From positions 1 through 26,985 of the IMG/VR virus record IMGVR_UViG_3300005663_000093: DNA of 26,985 nt; one strand, written 5' to 3'. The notes under the pieces were generated by a model that saw only the letters and a program-made list of their open reading frames with translations, searched no databases and was not told the DNA's origin. Position numbers and translations under genes: made by a program. Within the stretch, counting starts at the first letter, position 1. Every line of letters starts with the position of its first letter. This document shows, piece after piece, positions 1 through 7,845 of this stretch. Source of the stretch: a virus.

Positions 1-1
1 A

Positions 2-460
2 GGATCGCTTACACAAGAAACTTATGTAATCCGAAAACACGTAGCCCTTTCCGGTGCAACAGACAACAGTGCTACTAACATCTTCACCATCACAACCACT
101 GATGAAACAGGATCAGCAGATGGAGGTATGTATAGTGTGCATGTTCAGTTGACGGTAGGTGAGGCTGTGGCAGCAAGTGGAGCAGTCAACACAGCATCCG
201 TAGGTTTAGGTGTTCGATGGACACGAATTATGGCAAGTGCTGGAACTGGCGCAAACTCAGCAGTAATTGAGATTGGTGAGACCGCCTCTGCCAATGAAGG
301 TTCGGGATCTATCTCCTTAGTTACTGTTACCGTCACCGAGACCTCCGAGTTTGTTCAGCAGGTATTGTTAAATGTGAATACGTCTGGCGGGACTTTTGAC
401 GGATTTGCAATAGTGGAGTTGGTGTATAGTGATTTCACAACTGCTCCTGTTATTAATTAA
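2..460 (+). CDS. 3' end of a beta-rich phage structural protein (partial)
   Basis: The reading frame is open from the left edge to a TAA, so the gene begins upstream; the first internal ATG at 128 is not its start. The visible 152 residues are rich in Thr, Ser, Ala, Val and Gly, with alternating hydrophobic residues (for example SLVTVTVTET) and no Cys, as in tail-fibre or head-surface beta proteins. It sits just upstream of small membrane-protein genes and TerL. Virion structural role is inferred from composition and context; no specific family is recognised. Confidence 0.6.
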   Translation, partial: GSLTQETYVIRKHVALSGATDNSATNIFTITTTDETGSADGGMYSVHVQLTVGEAVAASGAVNTASVGLGVRWTRIMASAGTGANSAVIEIGETASANEGSGSISLVTVTVTETSEFVQQVLLNVNTSGGTFDGFAIVELVYSDFTTAPVIN

Positions 461-486
461 TTTCATGTTAAAAGAAGGAGGCAAAC

Positions 487-729
487 ATGAAACTTATTTC
501 AAAGGACAACATTATCATGTTTCTACTTGTAGCAGTAACAATGTTCATGACCCTATTCTATCGGGAGAGGCAGGTTTCTCTTTTGCTGGATAAGGTTGCA
601 AAAACGGAATCCCTTTTAAAGAGTGTAAAGTGGAATGAACAAAGTAGAAATTACCTATTAACCCTCGGTTATAATATCCCAATTCCTGTTAAAAAGGAAG
701 TGGTTGAGGATAAAGAGGAAAAGAAGTAA
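487..729 (+). CDS. Small membrane-anchored coiled-coil protein
   Basis: This 80-residue protein has one N-terminal hydrophobic segment (about residues 9-24), then a charged helical stretch (about 28-55) and an acidic-basic tail ending EDKEEKK. A strong AAGGAGG lies just upstream of the ATG. The stop overlaps the next start (TAATG), implying coupled translation. One transmembrane helix followed by a helical domain is typical of lysis accessory proteins such as inner-membrane spanins, and also of many unrelated phage membrane proteins. Neighbouring genes up to 1441 are also small and hydrophobic, so a lysis cassette is possible, but no endolysin is visible. Function is not established. Confidence 0.6.
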   Translation: MKLISKDNIIMFLLVAVTMFMTLFYRERQVSLLLDKVAKTESLLKSVKWNEQSRNYLLTLGYNIPIPVKKEVVEDKEEKK

Positions 730-965
730 TGGATAAGTTTCAACACTTTTATATTATCTTCTTCTTCACTTTTTTATTCAACTGGGAAGTGGGAGTAACT
801 ATTGGGTTGACGATAGAGGCTACACAGTTGGAAGGATATTGGCAAAAACATGGAACTAGTTATACATTGAATAACTATTATTGGCGTGATACCTATGAAG
901 ATTTATTTTATGATACTATTGGAATTAAATTCGCTATTGATCTGAAAAAACTGTTTAGGAGATAG
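729..965 (+). CDS. Small membrane protein with YfiM/VanZ-like DKFQHF...D pattern
   Basis: This 78-residue protein starts DKFQHF, followed by a hydrophobic segment (about 8-28), a GLTIEATQ motif, and a YEDLFYDTIGI segment near the C terminus. A D-K-x-x-H-F opening, a central glycine/glutamate helix and a late D-x-x-G helix recall the short VanZ-like or YfiM-like (DUF2279) membrane proteins found in bacteria and phages. That is pattern recognition only. It overlaps the preceding stop by one base and precedes another small membrane protein. Its role is unknown. Confidence 0.55.
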   Translation: MDKFQHFYIIFFFTFLFNWEVGVTIGLTIEATQLEGYWQKHGTSYTLNNYYWRDTYEDLFYDTIGIKFAIDLKKLFRR

Positions 966-967
966 TT

Positions 968-1156
968 ATGAAAGTATTTATAATATTTAAGGTTTACGTA
1001 TGTATGTTCCTGTTTGTATTGATGCTATTCCCATTTACTGTTTTGCATATTCTGTGTGATGGTTTTGAAGGGATAGGCGGTGATTTTAGAGATCTCTGGG
1101 AGGATAAGTATTTCATATTTGGGAATCCTGATGATTGGAAAATACTTGACATATAA
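968..1156 (+). CDS. Small hydrophobic membrane protein, unknown function
   Basis: A 62-residue protein whose first 30 residues are strongly hydrophobic and aromatic (one transmembrane helix), followed by an acidic, Trp/Phe-containing C-terminal half (about residues 33-62). AGGAGAT precedes the ATG and the gene starts two bases after its upstream neighbour's stop. It is not recognised as a known family. Size, topology and position among other small membrane proteins make a lysis or membrane-remodelling role possible but unproven. Confidence 0.5.
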   Translation: MKVFIIFKVYVCMFLFVLMLFPFTVLHILCDGFEGIGGDFRDLWEDKYFIFGNPDDWKILDI

Positions 1157-1162
1157 TTATCT

Positions 1163-1168
1163 AAGGAG
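1163..1168 (+). promoter_or_regulatory. Ribosome binding site fixing the start at 1175
   Basis: AAGGAG sits six bases before the ATG at 1175. A TTG six bases earlier (1169) is in frame but directly abuts this site, so the ATG is the better start. Confidence 0.65.
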
Positions 1169-1174
1169 TTGGAA

Positions 1175-1441
1175 ATGACTGAAAAGATTGAATCAAGGAA
1201 ACCGAGAACAGTATTAATTTCAACTATAATTTCTATTACAGTTGGGATCTTAGTAATTGCAGGAAGGTTTTGGTCTATTGCTTCTTCCGCTACTGAGGTG
1301 AGGATAGAGCTAAGGAATCTAAAAGAGGATATAGTTGAATTGAAACAAAGTCACACTACGTTTAAAGATATAGCAGAAAAGCTAGGGAATATAAATGTTA
1401 GGTTGGGGAAGATTGAAACTCGTTTGGACATAGAAAAATAG
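1175..1441 (+). CDS. Membrane-anchored coiled-coil protein, holin- or spanin-like
   Basis: Using the ATG at 1175 gives 88 residues. A basic N terminus (ESRKPRT) precedes one transmembrane helix (about residues 13-35), then a long heptad-like helix (about 41-84) with regular Leu/Ile/Val spacing and many Glu/Lys pairs. This N-in, single-pass, coiled-coil layout is shared by small phage membrane proteins annotated as holin-like or Rz-like, and by hemolysin XhlA-type proteins. It belongs to the run of four small membrane proteins upstream of TerL. A lysis role is plausible, not shown. Confidence 0.55.
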   Translation: MTEKIESRKPRTVLISTIISITVGILVIAGRFWSIASSATEVRIELRNLKEDIVELKQSHTTFKDIAEKLGNINVRLGKIETRLDIEK

Positions 1442-1449
1442 GAGTTATT

Positions 1450-1980
1450 ATGAAGAAATTATTTTTATTTTTTACCTTCCTGTTGTTATCAACAGGGGTA
1501 TGGGGGCAGAATAATCCAACATACTTCGACACGCCGAGGAGAATGGCAAAAGATACCCTTCTTGTTGCTTCATCTAGGACTGTGAGGGACTTTTATATCA
1601 ACACAGCTGATGATTCTCTAGCTGGATTCTATAATGATGGGACTATAGATCTTGCTATCATAGCCAGCATGATTGGTCAAAGCACAGCTACCATCACTAT
1701 CGAAGCCTATGGTATTATGTTGAAGAAATATGAAATTACAACTGTTCTTGTTACAGGAGCTCTTGACTCCTCAAAGACTTTCATAGCATCCTACATTGAT
1801 AGTACGAGGATTGGAACATTATCCGCTAATGATGTGTTGAATGTATTTGCAGTGGATGGATTATTCACTACCTTCAAAATGTATGATGGGATTAGATTTG
1901 TTTATAAAACGAGTGTAGCTGATTCGGTAGTAGCTTGGAGTAATATTAGGAATAGATTCAAATGGTGGGATGGCCGGTAG
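1450..1980 (+). CDS. Secreted protein with N-terminal signal peptide, unknown function
   Basis: This 176-residue protein has a clear signal peptide: MKK, a hydrophobic core FLFFTFLLLSTGV, and a likely cleavage around residues 19-21 (WGQ/N). No lipobox Cys is present. The mature part is mixed alpha/beta with many Thr, Ser and Asp and ends in a Trp-rich basic tail (KWWDGR). TAGGAG precedes the ATG. The stop is in the same frame as TerL, one codon before its apparent start. A Sec signal on a gene next to terminase is unusual; export to the envelope, for example in superinfection exclusion or lysis, is possible. No family is recognised. Confidence 0.6.
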   Translation: MKKLFLFFTFLLLSTGVWGQNNPTYFDTPRRMAKDTLLVASSRTVRDFYINTADDSLAGFYNDGTIDLAIIASMIGQSTATITIEAYGIMLKKYEITTVLVTGALDSSKTFIASYIDSTRIGTLSANDVLNVFAVDGLFTTFKMYDGIRFVYKTSVADSVVAWSNIRNRFKWWDGR

Positions 1981-1983
1981 ATA

Positions 1984-3585
1984 TTGGATGAGTTGACTAA
2001 ATTACTGCCCAGAGAGGATTTATCCCCTGAGCAGGAAAAGAAAGTTTTAGCTGAGATACTAGCTGAGTGTCAGGCTGATACTAAGTTCATGGCTCGGCTG
2101 TTATATCCTCATGAATTCTATGCCCCTATGACTGATCTCCATGATGAACTGTTTGATTTCCTAGATCATTGTCCAGCGAAGAGGAAAGTTATCTCAGCAC
2201 CTCGAGGCTTGACGAAGACGACAGTTGGGAAACTGCTTATCAAAAAGGCTATCCTATTCCAATTAAAGCATTTCATTGGTTATCTAACAAACAGTGGGGA
2301 TATAGCCCAGGTTACAACAGAGGGGATTAAAAGCGACCTCGTATCCAATACATTGGTGAGGAAGATATTCGGTCCAGTTGAATTTCAAAGGGCTGGATTT
2401 GGTGATCAGGGGAATGATAAGGGAGAGGAAAAGTGGACACAGAAATCCTGGATAGCGTATGGGGAAACTATGATGTTACCCAGGGGGGTGACGCAACAGG
2501 TTAATGGATTGTTATGGGGACATATACGACCTGACTTATGGATAGTGGATGATCTTGATGATCGGCAAGAGGTGAGGAATGAAGTGCAGAGGAAGAAATT
2601 GAGGGAGTGGTTCTACGGTGTCCTTATGTATACATTTAGTCAGTATGAAAATTTTCAAGATGGGGAGATTCTATTCTTCGATACAGTCAAACATGAAGAT
2701 GCCCTTATCGTTCATCTGTTTGATGATCCTGATTGGGAACACCTTGCCTTGCCGGTATGTACAGATGATTATAAAACAAGGGCTCCTGATTTTAGAAGCC
2801 AGGAACGATTGGATGCGGAGATAAAGGGGCATCAAAATAGAAGGACAATGGACGTGTTTGCGAGGGAGATGCAATGTATAGCGTCCAGTCCTGAGTCGGG
2901 GAATTTTAGGGCGGATATGTTTATCTATTATAGTGAGAATGATAAGGACTTCGTGGAGAATGTTAGGAAGCGACTTATCAATATATTGATCTGGGATCCT
3001 GCGAAGACTAAGAATCCTGCCAATGATCAGACGGGACTTGTTGTGTGGGGAGTTGATTTGGAATATAACAAATTCTATGTTAGATATGCTAATGGTTTAC
3101 ATTTAACACTAAACGAACAGCATGATCAGGTTTTTAAATTAGCCGAGACTTTCAACATACAAGCCCTCGGAATTGAGGTGACAAGTTTAGAGGAGCATAT
3201 CCTATACCCATTTAAAAATGAGTGTATAAGGAGAAAGAAAGCCCCTCTAGTGCAGAAGATAATTGAATTAAAAGCTCGGCTTGGTAAAGGGGAATTAACA
3301 GGTCAAGAGGGTGGGAAGGAAGGAAGGATAAGGGGGTTGATTTCATTCTACGAACAGGGGTTGGTTATACATGAACGCAATGCTTCTGGTCCTCTTGTTG
3401 GACAGTTATTGGGTAGTAGGTTAAGGGATGTTGCTGATGCCGCAGCCTATCTCCCACAGATGTTGGAAAAGGGTGTGAAGTATATGATGCCTATGGATGC
3501 ACAGGGTGATACACCTTGGGAAATTGAGGATGAATATAAAGCGTTGAAAAATGAACCTCCAATGAAAAGGCAGGTATTCGCATGA
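1984..3585 (+). CDS. terL: Terminase large subunit (DNA packaging ATPase-nuclease)
   Basis: The protein (533 residues) is the motor that translocates DNA into the prohead and cuts the concatemer. Visible motifs are a Walker A-like loop SAPRGLTKTT (about 71-80), a Walker B LWIVDDLDD (about 185-193), a coupling-like segment ILFFDTVKHED (229-239), and a C-terminal RNase H-fold nuclease with acidic residues at IWDPAKT (D338), IEVTSLEEH (E398) and RDVADAAAYL (D482/D485). The Walker A deviates from GxxxxGKT, as in many terminases. The start is uncertain: a TTG at 1984 with no good ribosome binding site, one codon after an in-frame TAG ending the upstream gene; the next in-frame ATG (2089) would remove 35 residues. 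Coupled reinitiation is the likely mechanism. Confidence 0.9.
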   Translation: MDELTKLLPREDLSPEQEKKVLAEILAECQADTKFMARLLYPHEFYAPMTDLHDELFDFLDHCPAKRKVISAPRGLTKTTVGKLLIKKAILFQLKHFIGYLTNSGDIAQVTTEGIKSDLVSNTLVRKIFGPVEFQRAGFGDQGNDKGEEKWTQKSWIAYGETMMLPRGVTQQVNGLLWGHIRPDLWIVDDLDDRQEVRNEVQRKKLREWFYGVLMYTFSQYENFQDGEILFFDTVKHEDALIVHLFDDPDWEHLALPVCTDDYKTRAPDFRSQERLDAEIKGHQNRRTMDVFAREMQCIASSPESGNFRADMFIYYSENDKDFVENVRKRLINILIWDPAKTKNPANDQTGLVVWGVDLEYNKFYVRYANGLHLTLNEQHDQVFKLAETFNIQALGIEVTSLEEHILYPFKNECIRRKKAPLVQKIIELKARLGKGELTGQEGGKEGRIRGLISFYEQGLVIHERNASGPLVGQLLGSRLRDVADAAAYLPQMLEKGVKYMMPMDAQGDTPWEIEDEYKALKNEPPMKRQVFA

Positions 3586-3589
3586 ATGG

Positions 3590-3616
3590 CTACGTTCAAC
3601 CATTGAACATAGGGAG
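3590..3616 (+). promoter_or_regulatory. Dyad repeat copy 1 (possible phage promoter or operator)
   Basis: Left arm CTACGTTCAA and right arm TTGAACATAG form a near-perfect dyad around a short centre, followed directly by GGGAG. The other copies are at 11998 and 22821 in the same orientation. It lies between terL and the next gene, with GGGAG doubling as the ribosome binding site for the ATG at 3623. The ATAGGGAG string also matches the initiation region of T7 promoters. Promoter function is inferred. Confidence 0.5.
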
Positions 3617-3622
3617 TTTATA

Positions 3623-4366
3623 ATGCCAGCTCCTGCAACACCTGCAAATTTATCCATTGATGTTACTGCTAGTAATGGGTTTAAATTAACCTGGGACGAT
3701 GTGGCTAGTGAACTTGGATTCCGTTTATATAGATCAACAGATAACTTTGTTGCTGATTCAAGTATAGTGTTGAAGACAGGAGTAGGGGGGTTGACAGCCT
3801 GGGATCTTGGATTAGTTGCTAGCACACAATACTATTATAAAGTAAGTGCATTTAATGCGGATGGGGAGTCATCATTATCCGCTGCTGTAAACGACACAAC
3901 CCTTGCACAGAGTTTGAAGCAATATTGGACAGGTAGTGTTGGACCTTTTGACTACGACCAAAATGCCATCTATAAAGACGAAGATGAAAAGGTTACTGGG
4001 ATTAGGAGTACAGGGAATATATTAGCGGAACTTGTTCCAAGTATAGATAATCATTTGGTAAGAAGGGTTGACATATTAACAGGGGGGAGTATAAACAGTC
4101 CAACAATAGAGGATGAGGATGCGGATACCCAGGTGCAATGTGAGGAAAGTGTTGATGAGGATATTATTCGATTTGACGCTGATGGTAATCAAATAGCTCA
4201 GATGGATCCGAGTGGCTTTACTTTGGAAAATGGAACTAACATTAATGAGTTTAGTATTGATGGTTTGATGGCAGGGGATAGTGATAATGCAGTTCCTACT
4301 GAACAGGCTGTGAGGACGTATGGAGAGAGTATAGAACAATTTGCCTATTTCATGGGGGGAGTATAA
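3623..4366 (+). CDS. Virion surface or fibre protein with fibronectin type III domain
   Basis: The N-terminal part (about residues 3-92) reads as a fibronectin type III domain: P-A-N-L near the start, LTWDD, an LYRSTD strand, a YYYKVSAFNADGES strand typical of the fold, and TT at the end. The C-terminal part contains DNAVPTEQAVRTYGE (about 219-233), a motif family common near phage tail-fibre and head-fibre chaperone or trimerisation regions. It is immediately downstream of the first dyad repeat and its stop overlaps the next start (TAATG). FN3 domains on virions often bind surface glycans. Whether it is on the capsid or tail cannot be read from sequence; the location between terL and portal is not the usual tail-fibre locus. 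Confidence 0.65.
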   Translation: MPAPATPANLSIDVTASNGFKLTWDDVASELGFRLYRSTDNFVADSSIVLKTGVGGLTAWDLGLVASTQYYYKVSAFNADGESSLSAAVNDTTLAQSLKQYWTGSVGPFDYDQNAIYKDEDEKVTGIRSTGNILAELVPSIDNHLVRRVDILTGGSINSPTIEDEDADTQVQCEESVDEDIIRFDADGNQIAQMDPSGFTLENGTNINEFSIDGLMAGDSDNAVPTEQAVRTYGESIEQFAYFMGGV

Positions 4367-4689
4367 TGGCGAGTGGGAGATTAGGTGCTGTTGACTTATC
4401 GGCAACTACAAATACATCAATATACACTGTGCCGGCATCTACAGTTGCTGTTGTTAATGTTAATGTCTGTAATCGTAATGCCAGTGCTATTGTAATAAGA
4501 TTAATGCACCTAAACGGAGCGATTGGAACATTAGCTGTTGAGGATTATATAGAGTATGATGTTACCATTGCTGCGAATGGAGTATTGGAAAGGACAGGTA
4601 TTGTAATGGCTGCAACTCATGTAATAGGGGCGTATAGTGATACAGCGAATGTAACCGTCCAGGTGCATGGAATTGAGAGGGCTGCATAA
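4366..4689 (+). CDS. Small beta-sandwich-like virion protein
   Basis: This 107-residue protein is almost wholly beta-prone: alternating hydrophobic strands (STVAVVNVNVCN, AIVIRLMHL, ATVTV-like repeats) and Thr/Ala/Asn turns. Similar small proteins accompany phage fibre or decoration genes, where they answer as IYTVPA...VNVCN...VRL. It starts and ends with one-base TAATG overlaps with its neighbours, so it is translated as part of the 3623-5534 unit and probably assembles with those proteins. No enzymatic motif is seen; a decoration or fibre-cap role is inferred. Confidence 0.55.
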   Translation: MASGRLGAVDLSATTNTSIYTVPASTVAVVNVNVCNRNASAIVIRLMHLNGAIGTLAVEDYIEYDVTIAANGVLERTGIVMAATHVIGAYSDTANVTVQVHGIERAA

Positions 4690-5534
4690 TGGGTAGATAT
4701 ATTAGTCCCCCTGCCACTCAGCTTGTTGATGAGAATGGCGTTCCTTATGGAGTGAAGCATATAGATAATAAGCCTCGTGTAAGCGCTATGTCCTATCTGT
4801 TAGATATTGCAGAAGGTAATGTGCCTAATCATACATCAGTTAATAAGTTTGGGCAAAATCCTGCTGTTGGAGCTACCTTAGAAGATGTATGGGGGTATAG
4901 TGCCCTATATGACTATCTTGCCGATGATGTCTTCGCTATAATGTATATAAGTTCAGATGATGAGCTTAGTGATGTAGGGTTGACATTTAGTGTTACTGGT
5001 ATAGATAGTGATTATAATTATTCAACCGTCACTGGCACGCTACACGCTGTTGATGCCCGAATTATGGTGGCATTAACTTCTGGTGCTGCTGATAATAAAT
5101 GGTGGAGGATCTTTAGAGTCACCAATACATCTGGAACACCGGTGACTGGAAACATATACGCTAGCAAGGATAACACCGATGCTGGCGGAAATGGAATTCC
5201 TGATGATACAGATGATATTCAGGCTCAAATTATAATAGGGAATGAGCAGACATTAATGGCTTTGTGGTCTTGTCCGGTTGGCAATACTGCTTATCTAACT
5301 AACTTCTTTGCCTCAACATCATCTAATAAGATCACATCAGTCCGTCTATTTGTTAGACCATTTGGAGGTGTCTTTAATATTAAGGCTTCCCTTAGTATAA
5401 ACCAGGGGCATATGATTCATCATTATGACTTTCCAGTTGTTATTGCAGCTAAGAGTGATGTTAAGATAATGGCAAGTGCTGTTGGAGGAGGAGGGATTGT
5501 CTCAGCTGGATTTGATTTATGGTTTGAAAGTTAA
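4689..5534 (+). CDS. Beta-rich virion structural protein, unknown family
   Basis: The 281-residue product has a helical N-terminal part (about 1-90, including SAMSYLLDIAEGNVP) and a beta-rich remainder with many Asp, Thr, Ser and Gly, such as TVTGTLHAVDARIMVALTSG and TNFFASTSSNKITSVRLFVRP. Residues 220-281 resemble a jelly-roll-like C-terminal domain ending VSAGFDLWFES. It is the last of three overlapping genes downstream of the first dyad repeat. Context and composition point to a virion surface component; I do not recognise a named family. Confidence 0.55.
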   Translation: MGRYISPPATQLVDENGVPYGVKHIDNKPRVSAMSYLLDIAEGNVPNHTSVNKFGQNPAVGATLEDVWGYSALYDYLADDVFAIMYISSDDELSDVGLTFSVTGIDSDYNYSTVTGTLHAVDARIMVALTSGAADNKWWRIFRVTNTSGTPVTGNIYASKDNTDAGGNGIPDDTDDIQAQIIIGNEQTLMALWSCPVGNTAYLTNFFASTSSNKITSVRLFVRPFGGVFNIKASLSINQGHMIHHYDFPVVIAAKSDVKIMASAVGGGGIVSAGFDLWFES

Positions 5535-5546
5535 GGATTAAACATT

Positions 5547-5711
5547 ATGACAGTTACAAGATATGGTGTATGTCCGAGGTGTAATTTGATAACCTATAAA
5601 AAGGAATTAACATCAGTTGCTGAAACAGTAGAATCAATTAGCTATTTGGTGGATAAGAGTTGTAAATGCACAAGTGAGGATGTTAATAATAAGAACTTGG
5701 AGAATAGATAA
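5547..5711 (+). CDS. Small four-Cys zinc-ribbon-like protein
   Basis: This 54-residue gene lies between the beta-rich virion genes and portal. The protein carries CPRC near the N terminus (residues 9-12) and a second pair CKC at about 39-41, a spacing compatible with one zinc site, with a helix between them (LTSVAETVESISYLV). AAGGATT precedes the ATG. The stop overlaps the next start (TAATG). Zinc binding is inferred from Cys pairs; the role is unknown. Confidence 0.5.
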   Translation: MTVTRYGVCPRCNLITYKKELTSVAETVESISYLVDKSCKCTSEDVNNKNLENR

Positions 5712-5876
5712 TGGCTTGTTCTACAATGCTCGCCTCTGAAGAGGTTTTAGGTAGGGATTGGAATCTTCCCGAGGAAGATGAAGCTTGGAAATATTTGAGT
5801 GATAAATTGCAGAAATTGTCTGTTAGGAAGAATAGAAAGTCTAAACTTTCTAGTAGGGAGGGAATAGATAATGGCT
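5703..5876 (+). repeat. 14-base direct repeats flanking a small gene
   Basis: The identical 14-mer AATAGATAATGGCT is at 5703-5716 and 5863-5876. Each copy includes the start codon of the following gene (5711 and 5871). The 160-base interval is almost exactly the 5711-5878 gene, so recombination between the copies would remove it and leave the portal start correctly coupled to the 5547 gene. Confidence 0.7.
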
Positions 5877-5878
5877 AG
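5711..5878 (+). CDS. Small charged protein upstream of portal, unknown function
   Basis: This 55-residue product is helical and charged: an acidic middle (LPEEDEAWKYLSDKLQKL, about 19-36) and a basic C terminus (RKNRKSKLSSRE). It overlaps the preceding stop by one base and overlaps portal's start by eight bases, with portal's ribosome binding site (AGGGAGGG) inside its last codons. It is flanked by 14-base direct repeats. No family is recognised. Sequence overlaps suggest it is translated, but it could also be a dispensable insertion. Confidence 0.45.
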   Translation: MACSTMLASEEVLGRDWNLPEEDEAWKYLSDKLQKLSVRKNRKSKLSSREGIDNG

Positions 5879-7841
5879 ACGGAGTATAGAACCTAATAAT
5901 ATGGGCGTTAGCTTTAAAGAGTTTGACAGGTTGAAAAAGGAATATAAATATCCAGACGATCTAAACCTCCACCCTGACAGTGAGCAACATGCTAAAATCC
6001 TCCAGCTCCTCATGACAGCAGCGAAGGAATCATACGATGTTATTTCTGCTAGGTTTAAAAATTGGAGGGAGTTGGATGAAAAGTTATCGGTATATATAGA
6101 ATTGGACGATTCGGAGAAGAATATAAAGGAGAGTGACCATAGGCGACCGGTGTCTATAGTCGTCCCTATTGCCTATGCGACTAGGGAAACATTATTAACA
6201 TATTGGTCAGCTGCATTTTTACAAAGCCCCATCCTTCGTTATGAGGCGAGTAGAGACCCCAACGACTTGATTAAGGTGTTGTTGTTGGAGAATATAATAG
6301 AGCAGAATAATATTAGAAGTAAACTATCCCTCGACCTGCATACAGTGTGGAGTGATGCGTTTACCTATGGCTTTGGCGCAGGGGCTCCGGCTTGGAGAAC
6401 TACTTATCGGTATAGGACTAAATATAAAAAGGTTGTTGATACCATATTAGGATTTCCGTATCGGTCGAGAGATGTGTTAACTAAGGAGGAAATTGTAGAT
6501 TTCAATGGTAACGTCTTGGACGCGTTTGATCCCTACAACTGTTTACCAGACCCAACTGTTCCTATTGTAAAAGTAGATGATATGAATTTCTTTGGTGATG
6601 TAGATAGAATGACCTTCAATGCGCTGTTGTTGGAGGAGAAGTATGGGGAAGGGGATTATTTTAATGTTAAATATTTAGAGGTTATGAAGAATAAAACTAG
6701 TCGGTATAATAGTGCTGATGAGTCTAATACAGGGCGGTATATGAAACAGAATATAAATCCAATGCACAGGGCTGGAGGTCAGGCTTCACAACCAACAGAT
6801 ATTATGACTATGAGGATTTGGTTGATTCCTAAGGAGTATGGATTGGGGGATAGTGAATATCCGGAAGTCTGGATGTTTAAAGTGGCGAGTGATAGGGTAA
6901 TAGTATATGCACAGCAAAGCCCCTACGATCATAATAAGTTGGGAGTGGTTACAATGAGTCCGGATAGTGATGGACACACTACCCTACCTGTGTCAATATT
7001 GGAAAGGGAATATCCCCTCCAACATGGTATAGATTGGCTGTGGCAGAGTCACGTTGCAAATGTAAGGAAAGCAGTGAATAATATGTTTGTGGTTGATCCG
7101 AGTAGGATAAATATGAATGATCTTGTTGATACGAAGTATGGTATGTTGGCGAGGACAAGGGCATCAAATTGGGGATTGCCTGTGAAGGATGCAATCTTTC
7201 AATTACCAGTTCAAGATGTTACGCAAGGGCATATTAATGATATTGGCTTCTTAATGAATATTGATAACCTTGTATTTACAAATACGCAAGCAAAAGGTGG
7301 GATTGAGAAGCGAGGGGATAGAGTATCCGCTACAGAGGCAAGGGATACGAGGACATCTTTCCTATCAAAAATGGAGAAGCAAGCTAAGATAGGTGGAATA
7401 CAATTTCATTATCCATTAGCTGATCAATTCATGAGTAACACTATTCAATTCTTGGATGATGAACAGTATGTGAAGATAACAGGGGATTATGCTCAAGTAC
7501 TCGCTGAGGAATATGGGATAGATGCTAACTTCATGAAACTCGACCCGCGGACGTTAGATGTTAGTTATGATGTTGTTCCTCATGATGGGACTATTCCATC
7601 AGGGGAGAATGCTCAGGTGTGGGAGCGGATGATGAATAATGCAGCAAGCCATCCGGAGATATACGAAGGGTTGGATTTTGTAAGAGCCTGGAAGCATGTT
7701 GCGAGATTGTTAGGGGCAAAGAATCCAGAACAATTTATGAAGAATAAAAAGGGTATAGAAAGTAGGGTGACTGATCAAGGTAGTATTGATGAAGCAGTGA
7801 GGAAAGGAAATGCAATTCCGCTTAGTCAGGTAGGAGGGTAA
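5871..7841 (+). CDS. Portal protein
   Basis: A 656-residue protein in the expected place between terL and scaffold. Portal forms the dodecameric ring at the capsid vertex, docking terminase and later the tail. The N-terminal third is helical (wing-like); a segment around 95-135 (VVPIAYATRETLLTYWSAAF, then SPILRYEA) resembles podovirus portal proteins, as does the beta/alpha stem region with DAFDPYNCLPDPTV (about 218-231). A late segment (about 470-500, KGGIEKRGDRVSATEARDTR) matches the conserved ATE-type region of portals where a helix enters the channel. The length fits podoviral portals. The start is set by AGGGAGGG nine bases upstream; it overlaps the upstream gene. Confidence 0.8.
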   Translation: MARRSIEPNNMGVSFKEFDRLKKEYKYPDDLNLHPDSEQHAKILQLLMTAAKESYDVISARFKNWRELDEKLSVYIELDDSEKNIKESDHRRPVSIVVPIAYATRETLLTYWSAAFLQSPILRYEASRDPNDLIKVLLLENIIEQNNIRSKLSLDLHTVWSDAFTYGFGAGAPAWRTTYRYRTKYKKVVDTILGFPYRSRDVLTKEEIVDFNGNVLDAFDPYNCLPDPTVPIVKVDDMNFFGDVDRMTFNALLLEEKYGEGDYFNVKYLEVMKNKTSRYNSADESNTGRYMKQNINPMHRAGGQASQPTDIMTMRIWLIPKEYGLGDSEYPEVWMFKVASDRVIVYAQQSPYDHNKLGVVTMSPDSDGHTTLPVSILEREYPLQHGIDWLWQSHVANVRKAVNNMFVVDPSRINMNDLVDTKYGMLARTRASNWGLPVKDAIFQLPVQDVTQGHINDIGFLMNIDNLVFTNTQAKGGIEKRGDRVSATEARDTRTSFLSKMEKQAKIGGIQFHYPLADQFMSNTIQFLDDEQYVKITGDYAQVLAEEYGIDANFMKLDPRTLDVSYDVVPHDGTIPSGENAQVWERMMNNAASHPEIYEGLDFVRAWKHVARLLGAKNPEQFMKNKKGIESRVTDQGSIDEAVRKGNAIPLSQVGG

Positions 7842-7845
7842 TGGG

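Noticed and set aside
3582-3623. A 13-codon frame (ATGAATGGC...TAA) that begins inside the terL stop and runs across dyad copy 1 to the next start
   Set aside because: Copies 2 and 3 of the repeat are not part of such frames, so the frame is better explained as chance in the control element.
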